NCBI RefSeq assembly: GCF_027579695.1
Contig: NC_083583.1
Span: 21,022,099-21,086,098, forward strand
Length of the DNA: 64,000 nucleotides
Reading direction: 5' to 3'
Source: Neoarius graeffei
Lineage: Eukaryota > Chordata > Actinopteri > Siluriformes > Ariidae
The position numbers and the translations under genes were made by a program. Below are positions 11,220-20,870 of this stretch, in pieces (position 1 is the stretch's first letter; each line of letters starts with the position of its first letter). The notes beneath the pieces are model-generated. The model was given only the letters and a program-made list of their open reading frames with translations. It was not told the DNA's origin and ran no database searches.

Positions 11220-12808
11220 AGTGTCTTGCAAAAGTATTCATCCCCCTTGGTGTTTGTCCTTTATCACATAAGCTGAAATTAAAATGGATTTTTGGGGAGT
11301 TAGCACCGTTTGATTTACGCAACATGCCTACCACTTTAAAGATGAAAGTTGTTGTTTTATTGTGACACAAACAATAATTAAGATGAAAGAATAGAAATCT
11401 GGAGTGTGCATAGGCATTCATCCCCCCAAAGTCAATACTTTATAGAGCCACCTTTTGCTGCAATTACAGCTGCAAGTCTCTTGGGGTATGTCTCTATTAG
11501 CTAAGCATATCTAGCCACTGGGATTTTTGCCCCATTCCTCAAGGCAAAACTGCTCCAACTCCTTCAAGTTAGATGCGTTGGTGTACAGCGATCTTCAAGT
11601 TATGCCACAGATTCTCAATTGGATGGAGGTCTGGGCTTTGATTAAGCCATTCCAAGACTTTTAAAAATGTTTCCCTTTAAACCACTGCAGTGTAGCTTTA
11701 GCAATATGTTTAGGGTCATTGTCCTGCTGGACAATGTAGCCCAGCTTCGTCCAAGTCTCAAACCTCTGGCCAACTCAAACAGGTTTTCCTTCAGAATTGC
11801 CCTGTATTTAATGCCATCCAGCTTTCCTTCAGTCCTGACCAGCTTTCCTGTCCCTGCAGATGAAAAACATCCCCACAGCATGATGCTGCCACCACCATGC
11901 TTCACTATAGGAAGTGTGTTCTCAGGGTGTTGGGTTTGCACCACACATGGCATTTCTCATGATGGCCAAAAATATCCATTTTAGTCTCATTTGACCAAAT
12001 AATCATCTTCCTTGTGTTTGGGGAGTCTGCCACATGCTGTTGGGCAAATTCCAAATGTGTTTTCTTAAGTAATGGCTTTTTTCTGGCCATTCTTCCCTAA
12101 AGCCCTGCTCTGTGGAGTGTATGGCTTAAAGTGGTCCTATGGACAGATACTCCTATTTCCACTATGGATCTTTGCAGCTCCTTCAGTGTTCTCTTTGCTG
12201 TCTTTGTTGCATCTCTGATTAATGCCCTCCTTACCTGGTCTGTGAGTTTTGGTGGGCAGCCTTCTCGTCAGGTTTGTAGTGGTGCCATATTCTTTCCATT
12301 TTGCTATAATGGATTTAATGGCGCTCTATGGGCTAATTTTTTTTTTTTTACAACCTAACCTTGATCTATACTTCTGCACAACTTTATCTCTGACATGTTT
12401 GGGGGCTCCTTGGTTTTCATGCTGCTTGCTTAGTAGTGTTGCAGAGTCAGGGTCCTTCCAGAACAGGTTGATTTATGCAGACATCATGTGACGGATCATG
12501 TGACTGATTGCACACAGGTGGATCTTAATCACCCAATTATATGACTTATGAAGTGAATTGGTTGGAGCAGCTCTTATTTAGGGGTTTCATACGAAAGGGG
12601 CTGAATACCTATGCACACTCCAGATTTCTGTTTTTTCATCTTAATTATTGTTTGTGTCACAATAAAACAACAATTTGCACCTTTAAAGTTGTAGCCATGC
12701 TGTGTAAATAAAATGGTGGAAACCCTCCAAAAATCCATTTAATTCCATCTTGTAATGCAACAAAACAGGACAAACACCAAGGGGGATGAATACTTTTGCA
12801 AGACACCG
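11220..12808 (-). mobile_element. Tc1/mariner element ('GCAAAAGTATTCATCCCCC' family), degraded transposase
   Basis: Inverted ends (GTGTCTTGCAAAAGTATTC on the left, its inverse ending AAGACACCG on the right) are flanked by TA. The transposase reads on the minus strand from about 12090 down to 11500. It includes a block reading ETKMDIFG, a KHGGGSIMLWGCFSSAGTG block near 11900, and an AILKENL block. Frameshifts and stop codons leave only short frames (11905-12090, 11642-11953), so it cannot make an active enzyme. Confidence 0.82.
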
Positions 12809-12865
12809 TATATCAATAGTAGAACTCACAGCTATGTTTAATAGTGAAAGTAAGATCATTTCCAT

Positions 12866-14088
12866 AGAGATGTCCATAAGCGCCAGCAACTGGCAGCTTT
12901 CTCCACCTACACAGACGGTCTGAGCTGGCTACTCCATCCCAGAAAAAATAAAAACTTGCCTTTCAAGTAATCATTTATATCGTCTCTGCTGCCCACAATT
13001 TGCTGCAAACCCAATTATTTCACCACAAAATTGTCTTCGATTCAGGTCATGACCAGAAACACCACCATATCTGTTGATTGATTCTCTGTGATTGATGCTC
13101 TGATTGGCTGAGCCGGGGACCACGTGACCATGCCATAGTCTATTGCCGCTTTTCCACTACAAACGCGGCTGAGTTGGGCTGAGCCGTGCCGTGCTGAGTT
13201 GAGCTGAGCGGGGCTATTGAAGTTGCATTTCGAATACAACCGCGCTGAACCGTGCTGGCTGGAAGTGGGTGGACACATTGGGTGGAGTTAGCGAAAGTGG
13301 GTGGATGTCACGTGATGTCGTTAAGCAGCGCAAACAGTGACATCGGTGAGCTTTTAAGCAGTAGTCTCACGACCCGAATAATAAACAATAAACATGGAGG
13401 ACATGGAGTCGTTAGTGTTGCTGGTCTTGGTTCTGTGGCTTGTTGTCACCGACAACGCCAACAGATACTGGCAAGAGCGTATAGATGAGGCGAGGCGCAT
13501 AAGGCTTCAGAAATTCTCGTAATTCGTAATTCTTCTTCTTCCGGGTTTACAGATCCCAGCATGCTCGCGGGGCGTGTGTGGGCATGTGAGGACACTCCTC
13601 CTCACCAATCAGTGCACAGGGGAGTGTCTGCTCACGCTCCCAGCCTCACTCGGCTCGCTTTGGCCCCACTCCAAAACGGTGCGAGTTTTAGGGGCTAAGC
13701 AGGGCTGAAGCGAGCCGAGTCGTGCTGTTCTTTGGTAGTCGAAACGCGAGCCGTGTCGGGCTGAAGTGAGCTGAAAAAGGGTAGTGGAAAAGGGCCATAT
13801 GTAGTTCTGTTACAGAGCCAGGCAGCGTACTACAGAGGGTAAATGAGAAAGCCATCTGGAGGGAAATTTCATACATATTTTGCAAGGATTTTACAGGGAA
13901 ATGGTTAGTAATTTATTAGCTGAGCATGCACCAGAAGGCATGTAAATTTCAAAATTCTAGGGGGGCATGCCCGCAGACTCCTAGTATTAGCACGCCTTTG
14001 GCTTCGCTGCCACAAATTCTAGAGCCACCTGCTACTACTATTATTTTTATTTTTTAGCCAGCTACTTCAGCTTTTCTGGAGAACTCCA
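12866..14088 (-). repeat. Unclassified ~600-bp repeat, copy 3 (reversed), split by a TIR element
   Basis: In reverse it is collinear with the copies at 970-2060 and 2411-2990, from the GGCGCTTATGGACATC end (12866) to the TTCTCCAGAAAAGCTGAAG start (14088). The copy is opened at 13144 by a Harbinger-like element of about 650 bp. Confidence 0.6.
13146..13797 (+). mobile_element. Harbinger-like TIR element (CTTTTCCACTAC ends) with small coding remnant
   Basis: The ends read GCCGCTTTTCCACTAC and GTAGTGGAAAAGGGC and are flanked by TAT. Comparison with the uninterrupted repeat copy at 2700-2760 places the insertion exactly there and supports a 3-bp target duplication. A plus-strand frame starts at 13394 (MEDMESLVLLVLVLWLVV) and resembles the hydrophobic start of fish Harbinger transposases. 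The rest of the enzyme is deleted. The same terminal sequence occurs at 22638. Confidence 0.6.
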
Positions 14089-14298
14089 TTTCCACATGCA
14101 CAATACAAAGAGAACTCACAGAATTAGGACTAAACAGCTGTGTGGCCATAAGAAAACCACTCGTTAGTGAGACTAATCAGAAGAAAAGGCTTCAATTTGC
14201 TCAGGAGTATAAAGGTTGGACTCTGGAATAATTGAACAAGGTCGTGTGGTTTGAGGTGTCCACATTTACCCTATTCCAGAACCATGGGTACATCAGGG

Positions 14299-15176
14299 CA
14301 GGCTTGTAGTACTCAAGTCCAGAACTCGGACTCGAGTCCGACTCGTGCCCTAATTTTAAGGACTCACGACTTGACTTGAGCACTGGTGACTTGAACTCGT
14401 GCATTAACTGCATTCGGACTCAAATTGGAGACAAGGACTCGGATTTTTTCCTTTTGCAACATGCCATAATTTAGTATATTCATATCTACATTAATTTTGT
14501 ACCAATTTCGTGCAAGAGTGTCACACCTGCACACCTTGGCGCATGCATCAGATAGACTCTCGGGCGCTCTGGACAGTGCGTGCGACAAGCGGACTCTCGC
14601 GTGCACGCAATAAACGACTCGCACCTGCACAGGATTAAGGCACAATCAGCGCGCTTATATAAAAACTGTGAAAACACACTTACTTCGCGAAGTATTGAGT
14701 TGTGTTACTGACATATTACCGAGCCTTATTTCCTTGTTTGGTTTCCTGAGCCCTGGTTTCCTGTTTCTCATCTTTGATTCAGCCGAGTCTACGATAGCCT
14801 GTTTGTGCCTCACTCGACTCGACCTATTGCCTGTTTCACTGTTTTATATGATTTTGCCGGCCATTCTGGATTGTTTACCTGTCTTTGCTTGTATTAATAA
14901 ACACGCCTTCTGCACTTACATCCATCTCACAACCATCTCTGACAGAATACTTTGCACTCTCTGACAGAGAATGCACATTCACCTGTTCATACATCATGTG
15001 CAGGAACAAACTAACGTTAATGACGCTAAAACAACCACCATCAAATGGTGCGATTGGAGTCTTGTTCTCGGACTCAACTCAGTGTTTTGTTTTTTTTTTT
15101 TAACGACTTGGACTTGAACATTGGGGACTCAAGACTGGACTTGGACTCGAGGTTTAGTGACTCGACTACAACACTG
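14299..15176. mobile_element. hAT-like non-autonomous element, ends CAG...CTG
   Basis: The outer sequence is rich in ACTCGGACTCGAGTCC-type words at both ends, inverted. It begins CAGGCTTGTAGTACTC and ends CGACTACAACACTG. The word ATCAGGG is repeated directly outside both ends (14292-14298 and 15178-15184; an 8-bp duplication with one mismatch), as expected for hAT. It lies in the transposase frame of the large Tc1 relic, and an LTR-like unit is inserted in it. Confidence 0.6.
14519..14950 (+). mobile_element. Solo-LTR-like unit
   Basis: It begins TGTCACACCTGCACACC. It shows a TATA-like TATATAAAAACTG at 14655 and an AATAAA at about 14895, and ends near CTCTGACA. The order TG, TATA, AATAAA, CA is that of an LTR. 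A second homologous unit begins at 60924, preceded by a purine tract. The right border is uncertain by some tens of bases, and no 5-bp duplication could be confirmed. Confidence 0.5.
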
Positions 15177-15718
15177 GATCAGGGTAAGAAAGGAAGCGCA
15201 TGAAACGATGCATCAATCATGCATAGTGGCCACTGTACAAGCTTCTTGAGGCAGGGTTATGATCTGGGGTTACTTCAGTTGGTCAGGTTGAGACTCAGCA
15301 ACGTTATGGGGCAATAAAATGAATTCAGCTGATGACCTGAATGACCAAATTATCACATCAGTGGGTTCCCCCCCACCTTCTTCTCTGATGGTACGGCCAT
15401 AAAATTAGGGCTCAAATTGTGAAAGAGTTGTTCAGAAAGCGTGAGGAACCATTTCATATGAATTGGCCACCACAGAGTCCTGACCTTAACCCCACTAAAA
15501 GTCTTTGGGATGTTCTGGAGAGGAATTTACAGAGTGGTTCGATTCTCAGGTCATCAATACAAGATCTTGGCAAAAAATGGATGCGACTCTGGATGGAAAT
15601 GAACGTTGTGATGCTGCATAAGGTTGTCAAAACAGTGTGATGGTGAATGTGGACCATAAAGCTAAAGGTGGTTAAATGAAATATTAGCGTATACATTTTT
15701 TTTTGGCCGGGCAGTGTA

Positions 15719-16323
15719 CATCATTAATTAATTTGTTTTATTAAAATCATAATATTGTGGGATGTCCTCAATAATCAACAACGGTATGATGGGATACCCT
15801 GATGCAAAGTGGAGTTATTACTACCGCCCCCAAGTTGATTATTTTCCAATAACAGCACGGCTTGAAGCATTTGATAGTTTTCGTATAGACCCATTTTCCA
15901 ACAGTTAGACTTTTTATTAAGAATGACATTGTACTGGTAAAAAAAAAAAATTCAGAGATTTAACTTGAAATAAATTTGGGACATGTGTTTTATATATAAA
16001 ATTAGTCAACTCCAGAAGCAAGAACTCTTAAAACAGCATTATGACCCTGAACCAGAAGCTGCTGATGAGACAAAACACCACAAGTCTGCCAGAAAGCCCC
16101 AGTGTGTAAATATGTAAGTGAGCTCCATCTTCCCTTTCCAGGAAGGAAAGTAGGTGCTCTTATTGCCTAAATCAATAGCCATTTTGATCTTAATCATGCG
16201 CTGCATTTCTGCTAAGGTGTGAAATCCAAATACCACTTAGCTGAGTCTACCTCCATGTGCAGTGTGTGAGCATTTATCAGGCTCAAATGACAATTTTTAA
16301 TAAAGCAAGATCATTTTATTCAC
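15719..16323 (-). other. clasp1: Presumed intron following the clasp1 first coding exon
   Basis: This begins with the splice donor at 16323 (GTGAAT on the minus strand). No further exon of the gene was recognised between here and position 1, so the intron may extend beyond the window start. The local sequence holds no recognised repeat. Confidence 0.5.
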
Positions 16324-16518
16324 CTTGAAGTTGCTTGAGTTGACCCATGAAGTGGCCAGGCCATCGACCATCCTGTCGAGCATGGTCTGATCGTGCTCCA
16401 GGTCATGTGACTTCTGCCGGTCCAGAATGTAGTCTATGATCTCCTGTCCGACTTGGAGTCGCCGTCCCAAGTCTTTCTGCATCACCTGTCCCACAATATG
16501 TTCCATATTGGCCTCCAT
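16324..16518 (-). CDS. clasp1: CLASP1 first coding exon (CLIP-associating protein 1)
   Basis: The minus strand from ATG at 16518 encodes 65 residues ending at a consensus donor (AAG|GTGAAT, intron starting at 16323). The peptide starts MEANMEHIVGQVMQKDLG and includes DLEHDQTMLDRMVDGLATS and WVNSSNFK. I recognise this as the start of CLASP1, the first helices of TOG domain 1; the match to CLASP2 is clearly weaker. CLASPs bind microtubule plus ends, kinetochores and cortex and promote rescue. The reading frame is clean and the phase at the donor is 0, so this is a real exon, not a relic. The exon probably extends upstream as 5' UTR to 16809, where a good acceptor (TTCTGTTTCAG) lies, though an acceptor at about 16525 is possible. 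Confidence 0.85.
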
Positions 16519-16809
16519 GTTTCCTTAAGATCAAACCAGTTATAGACCAGAACTTGCATAAAAAAAGGCAACCAGACGCAGTAATTAGTAACAGCAATGT
16601 GCAAAAATGGGACTTTATTCCAAAAAGGTTCTCCCTTTATTTACAGGCCAGTGGCACGTGGGCACCATATGTGAACTCAGAGCGATTACAGCGAATAGTT
16701 CAAACAGTGGTAATGGAAAGACTTCAGGGCTTCATCTGTGATTGAGAACGAATGTGACATCGGTTCCCCACATTCTTCTGCAGATCGACTCACAGTCCTC
16801 CGAGGAAAA
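16519..16809 (-). other. clasp1: Probable 5' UTR part of clasp1 exon 2
   Basis: On the minus strand, a pyrimidine-rich stretch ending TTCTGTTTCAG stops at 16810. The sequence from 16809 to the ATG at 16518 could be continuous 5' UTR. An internal GTGAGT word soon after 16800 could act as a donor and make a tiny exon instead. This is inferred from splice-like signals only. Confidence 0.4.
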
Positions 16810-16910
16810 CTGAAACAGAATACAGAGTGATTTAGCTTTTATAAGGACAAGGTGTGCAAGTATTTACTCCTAACGCAGGTTTCAACATGCATTCTAGTAA
16901 CAAAGAATTT

Positions 16911-16932
16911 AAGGAAAAAAAAAAAAAAAAAA
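16911..16932 (+). repeat. Poly-A tract
   Basis: A run of about 18-20 A residues in otherwise unique AT-rich sequence (16811-17151). Nothing else was recognised there. Confidence 0.7.
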
Positions 16933-17398
16933 ACCTTACACACAAATATGAACATAATAAAAATGTGCCAGCAATGGCATTATGTTACTGATATAAATGG
17001 CATTTACAGTTAAAGATGAATAATTAACATACATGTTGCATTTATGAATAAAGTATCTGATACACATTAAAAACATTTCTAAAAGAAAATATTTGTTAAT
17101 AAACACAGTGCTGGCTAGGAATGAGCCATATAAAAGTAGAGAAAAACAGTATACACCGATCACGCATAACATTAAAACCACTGACAGGTGACGTGAATTA
17201 CATTGATTCTCTCATTACAATGGCACCTGTCAAAGGGTGGAATATATAGATAGTTTTCACATGACGTCACAGAGTTGGGGATTCCCTAGTGGCGGCCATC
17301 TTGCGGGTCAAGCTTACCATACGGGTGACTGAGCACACATTGTAACGCGCGAGTACAAAGTCTTCAAAAGAACCCAAGCAGGCTATTTAAAGCTAGCA

Positions 17399-17595
17399 AT
17401 GGTGCACACCTGTTGTATTCACGGCTGTCGTAATAGGTCAGATGACGTCAAGCGGAGCTTTTATGGAATTCCCACTGTACGGGAGCACGAAGGCGAGCAA
17501 ACAAACTCAGCATACAAAGGAGAAATCTATGGCTTGCGAGAATCAACCGCAAGGATTATCAGCCTTCCAAACACAGCAAAGTCTGCTCCGATCAT
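17399..17595 (+). pseudogene. THAP-domain exon, frameshifted
   Basis: The frame starts [16 protein letters not shown] and continues SFYGIP, matching the first half of a THAP (C2CH) zinc finger, with the CxxxxC pair at residues 5-10 region. The second half (a [15 protein letters not shown] end around 17570-17610) is present but in another frame, so a frameshift lies near 17500. THAP domains are DNA-binding modules found in P-element and Kolobok transposases and in domesticated proteins. A GTAAG donor-like word follows. Confidence 0.7.
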
Positions 17596-17865
17596 TTTAT
17601 AAGTGGTAAGTTGTTTAAATAAACAATCAATTGTGTTTAAGTTTGTTTTTGGAAACCAAAACATCATGTGAACACTCTCTGGAGAATGCCTAACTGGAAC
17701 CGCTGAGTGTACGTTTACATTGTAATGTACACTTAATATCGCTCGTTTGTCACGTTTCTATTTGAAGCTTGTCACTTCACTCACGCAAGGGTCATTTTTG
17801 AAAAACATTTGAGGTCTATTCTGTATGATTTGATTTGTGTTTGGGATGCAAACAGCGCGCCTTTT

Positions 17866-18287
17866 GGCGGATGCCGCCTGAATTGCGCAGATCCGATTTT
17901 TTTGGGGGGAGGGGGGCGTTGGAGTGTCTGATTATAATTTCAAAGTAAATTCTGTATTAAAATTACTAAATAAGCAAATCCGTTACAGTCCATGAAACAG
18001 GAAGTATAAGGATGAGAAAAAAAAAACTGTTTAAATCAGAAAGCTGCGCACATTTGCGCAGCCCGAGCGGTGTGCAGGACTGCGCAAATGTGCGCAGTTT
18101 TGCGATTTAAACTGTTTTTTTTCTCATCCTTATACTTCCCGTTTCATGGACTGTAACGGATTTGCTTATTTAGTAATTTTAATACAGAATTTACTTTGAA
18201 ATTATAATCAGACACTCCAACGCCCCCCCTAAAAAAAAAAATCGGATCTGCGCGATTCAGGAGGCATCCGCCAAAAGGCGCGCACTG
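17866..18287. repeat. Long palindrome (~180-bp arms)
   Basis: The left arm from about 17866 (CGCGCCTTTTGGCGGATGCC) to 18048 is matched in reverse by about 18103-18287. The arms share the words CAGATCCGATTTTTTTGGGG, GGCGTTGGAGTGTCTGATT, AAGCAAATCCGTTACAGTCC and AGTATAAGGATGAG. The centre is GC-rich, with two inverted TGCGCACATTTGCGCAG-type words. It lies in the middle of the THAP-family element. No coding capacity was seen. Confidence 0.8.
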
Positions 18288-18320
18288 TGAATATATAAAG
18301 TTGTATATATCAGACAGCCT

Positions 18321-18606
18321 TTAAAGTTTGATGAAGTCAGTTTCAGGCTTTGGAGCAGGCTTTGGCAGCCCTGCATAGTCACTTGAAAATGCATCTTTGT
18401 CCACTTCGTAGGGGTTAATTCCCCCAATCAAGGCCAGTTTGGCTGCATACCGTTGTCGTGAGATGTCGTCTAATGTATCTATAGACTTCTGTTTGCTTGA
18501 TTTTGCCGACATTGATCTTTATTTTAGAAAACTGACTATATAACTTCATAAATTCCTCCGAGATAACATAGCCGGTAGTGGCGATTCCGTTTTGTTTGCC
18601 CCGCAA
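18321..18606 (-). pseudogene. Second coding module of THAP-family element 1
   Basis: The minus-strand frame from 18512 begins MSAKSSKQKSIDTLDDISRQ and continues RYAAKLALIGGINPYEVD, ending at 18321. Its RQRYxxKLxLxG pattern and position beside the right terminal repeat match the modules at 36853-37077 and 61700-62150. Function is unknown from sequence here. I recall similar predicted fish proteins that continue into SWIM zinc-finger and YqaJ nuclease domains, but those parts are absent. Confidence 0.5.
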
Positions 18607-19300
18607 GATGGCAGCTGGGGGGGGCGTTCCCCGGAATGCCGTGACGTCAGTGAAAACTATCTATTAGGCAGCAAGAGAACAGTCCGCTCACTATTGGGCA
18701 TATAATGATGACTGGGTCTGATCATCTCCAAAATGACACATCTTGTGGGGTGTTCCCGGTATGCAGTGGTTAGTACCTACCAAAAATGGTCCAAGGAAGG
18801 ACAACGGGTGAACCAGCAACAAACTGCTGAAAAAGTTAATGTTGACATCTTTCTGTTTTAGCCAGCATTAACTTTTTCAGCAGTTTGTTCTACAGTAGCT
18901 CTTCTGTGGGATTAGACCATAGGCTAGCCATCGTGCCCCATATGAATCAATGAGCCTTCAACATTCATGACCCTGTCATCAGTTCACCAGTTGTCCATCC
19001 TTGGACCACTTTTAGTAGGTACTAATTACTGCATGCCAGAAACACCCCACAAGATGTGCCATTTTGGTGATGCTCAGACCCAGTCATCTTCGCATCACAA
19101 TTTGGTCCTTGTCAAAGTCACTCAGATCCTTACACTTGCCCATTTTTCCTGCTTCCAACACATCAACTTCAAGAACTGACTGTTCTCTTACTGTCTAATA
19201 TACTTACTATATTAGAAATACTACATATCATTATATGCCCAATAGTGAATGCAATTCACTTCACCGGTCAGTGTTTTTAATGTTATGGGCGACCAATGTA

Positions 19301-19498
19301 TTCACAGGGGCTTGTATGGCAATATCTTGCACACAGTCCAGATCTAATCATTGAGATGTTGATATCTGTAAGGAGTCTTTTTTTTTTTAAACATGTACAT
19401 AAGGAGCCTCCAGTGTCAGCAATTTGCAACGGTGGGAAAATTTTCCCACCTCTGGGAAATGCTCAAAACAGAGGACTTTGGCCTTTGAGGTTTTTCAG
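19301..19498. other. No recognised feature
   Basis: A short unique-looking stretch between a Tc1 derivative and a TIR element. It contains a small inverted word, GGTGGGAAAATTTTCCCACC, near 19431. Confidence 0.4.
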
Positions 19499-19501
19499 TA
19501 A

Positions 19502-20456
19502 TGCCCAGGTCAGACAGCAGAAAGACGCATGCTGCAACCGGTCGGGTAGCAACCGATCGCAGGTGGACGCAGGTGTTTTGCGTCAAATCCTTCGTTGTGG
19601 TCAGACGTATTGCAAGACGCAGAGTTTTTAAGCTGTTACGACAGGACGCAACTAGACGCAGCACACAGAAAACCTTAAAAAAAATATATAAAGCCATAAG
19701 ACTGCTCGGGCGGCACGGTGGTGTAGTGGTTAGCGCTGTCGCCTCACAGCAAGAAGGTCCTGGGTTCGAGCCCCGGGGCCGGCGAGGGCCTTTCTGTGTG
19801 GAGTTTGCATGTTCTCCCCATGTCCGCGTGGGTTTCCTCCGGGTGCTCCGGTTTCCCCCCACAGTCCAAAGACATGCAGGTTAGGTTAACTGGTGACTCT
19901 AAATTGACCATAGGTGTGAATGTGAGTGTGAATGGTTGTCTGTGTCTATGTGTCAGCCCTGTGATGACCTGGCGACTTGTCCAGGGTGTACCCCGCCTTT
20001 CGCCCGTAGTCAGCTGGGATAGGCTCCAGCTTGCCTGCGACCCTGTAGAAGGATAAAGCGGCTAGAGATAATGAGATGAGATAAGACTGCTCACAGGTTG
20101 TTGTAAGCTATTTGCAGGTGCAGTCTGTGTGTATCTGCAATGCCTTGCAGCCATCTCTAAAGACTTATCTTCCCTGCGTCAGCCTGCGATTGGTCGTTCA
20201 AGCGTTGCATGACCGCCTACCTCTACATGCATCAACCTATTTGCACCGATTGGAAGCAAATTGCAGCTGAAATGCGAACAGATGGTGATTCACTTGCGTC
20301 AACCTGCCTCTACTAAAGACCCTCTGCAACACACTGCCACTATCTGTGTCATCGTGCGTTGACGCAAGACCAGTCTTGCGTCTACCTACGATTTTGTTAT
20401 CGCAGGTAGACGCAAGTAGTTGAAAACTAGTTGCAGCCTGCCGTCTGACCTGAGCA
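19502..20456. mobile_element. TIR element (TGCCCAGGTCAGAC ends) with TAA duplication, holding a SINE
   Basis: The left end TGCCCAGGTCAGACAGCAG and the right end CTGCCGTCTGACCTGAGCA are inverted copies, flanked by TAA at 19499-19501 and 20457-20459. The 3-bp TAA suggests PIF/Harbinger. The body repeats GACGCA and GCAACC-type words and encodes no protein I recognise. A full SINE sits inside (19708-20080). Confidence 0.65.
19708..20080 (+). mobile_element. tRNA-derived SINE, full length, 12-bp target-site duplication
   Basis: Head, B box and GATGAGATGAG tail are complete. ATAAGACTGCTC is duplicated exactly at 19696-19707 and 20081-20092. Little divergence from the copies at 1600 and 10841 suggests recent activity. 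Confidence 0.93.
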
Positions 20457-20476
20457 TAACATGACAAACTGCATTT

Positions 20477-20857
20477 CTCATCTCATCTCATCATCTCTAG
20501 CCACTTTATCCTGTTCTACAGGGTCGCAGGCAAGCTGGAGCCTATCCCAGCTGACTACGGGCGAAAGGCGGGGTACACCCTGGACAAGTCGCCAGGTCAT
20601 CACAGGGCTGACACATAGACACAGACAACCATTCACACTCACATTCACACCTACGGTCAATTTAGAGTCACCAGTTAACCTAACCTGCATGTCTTTGGAC
20701 TGTGGGGGAAACCGGAGCACCCGGAGGAAACCCACGCGGACACGGGGAGAACATGCAAACTCCGCACAGAAAGGCCCTCACCGGCCACGGGGCTCGAACC
20801 CGGACCTTCTTGCTGTGAGGTGACAGCGCTAACCACTACACCACCACCATGCCGCCC
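20477..20857 (-). mobile_element. tRNA-derived SINE, full length, 13-bp target-site duplication
   Basis: Reversed copy: the tail CTCATCTCATC is first and the head CATGCCGCC is last. ACAAACTGCATTT is duplicated at 20464-20476 and 20858-20870. It lies just 8 bp outside the TAA flank of the neighbouring TIR element. Confidence 0.93.
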
Positions 20858-20870
20858 ACAAACTGCATTT

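Larger units (their letters stand above)
10504..15716 (+). mobile_element. Tc1/mariner relic ('CACTGCCTGGCCAAAAA' family) expanded to 5.2 kb by nested insertions
   Basis: The left end CACTGCCTGGCCAAAAA follows TA (10502-10503), and the right end TTTTGGCCGGGCAGTG precedes TA (15717-15718). Plus-strand transposase remnants are at about 10663-10790 (N-terminal), 14089-14298 (middle, including a TLFQNHGYI-type block) and 15178-15640 (C-terminal, with the PPQSPDLNPTKSLWDVLE block). Here the residue after NPT is K where Tc1 enzymes keep the catalytic Glu. Interruptions in order are a SINE, a second Tc1, an unclassified repeat with a Harbinger-like MITE, and a hAT-like element. Confidence 0.82.
17245..18665 (+). 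mobile_element. THAP-family TIR element 1
   Basis: The left end reads TATAGATAGTTTTCAC then ATGACGTCAC; the inverse at 18610-18665 agrees over about 60 bp, including GCCATCTTGCGGG. The left side carries a THAP-type exon (17399-17595). The right side carries, on minus, a module reading ISRQRYAAKLALIGG near 18400-18470. The middle is a long palindrome (17866-18287). It shares layout with 35706-37157 and 61070-62206. The superfamily was not recognised. Confidence 0.65.
17154..19298. mobile_element. Fold-back derivative of a Tc1 element, split by a THAP-family TIR element
   Basis: Ends CACCGATCACGCATAACATT and the inverse near 19270-19298 are flanked by TA. Inside, 18721-18817 carries the start of the transposase on plus, and 18960-19095 carries the same region inverted. 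A 24-bp perfect hairpin arm pair (18818-18841 and 18866-18889) joins them. The copy thus contains two head-to-head 5' halves and no complete transposase. The interval 17245-18665 is a separate insertion. Confidence 0.7.

Noticed and set aside
12131-12491. Plus-strand hydrophobic frames resembling membrane proteins
   Set aside because: Antisense to the degraded Tc1 transposase at 11220-12808. Hydrophobicity comes from antisense of Lys/Glu-rich codons.
14364-14677. Minus-strand frames around 14364-14677
   Set aside because: They lie across the border of the hAT-like element and the LTR-like unit and are not related to any domain.
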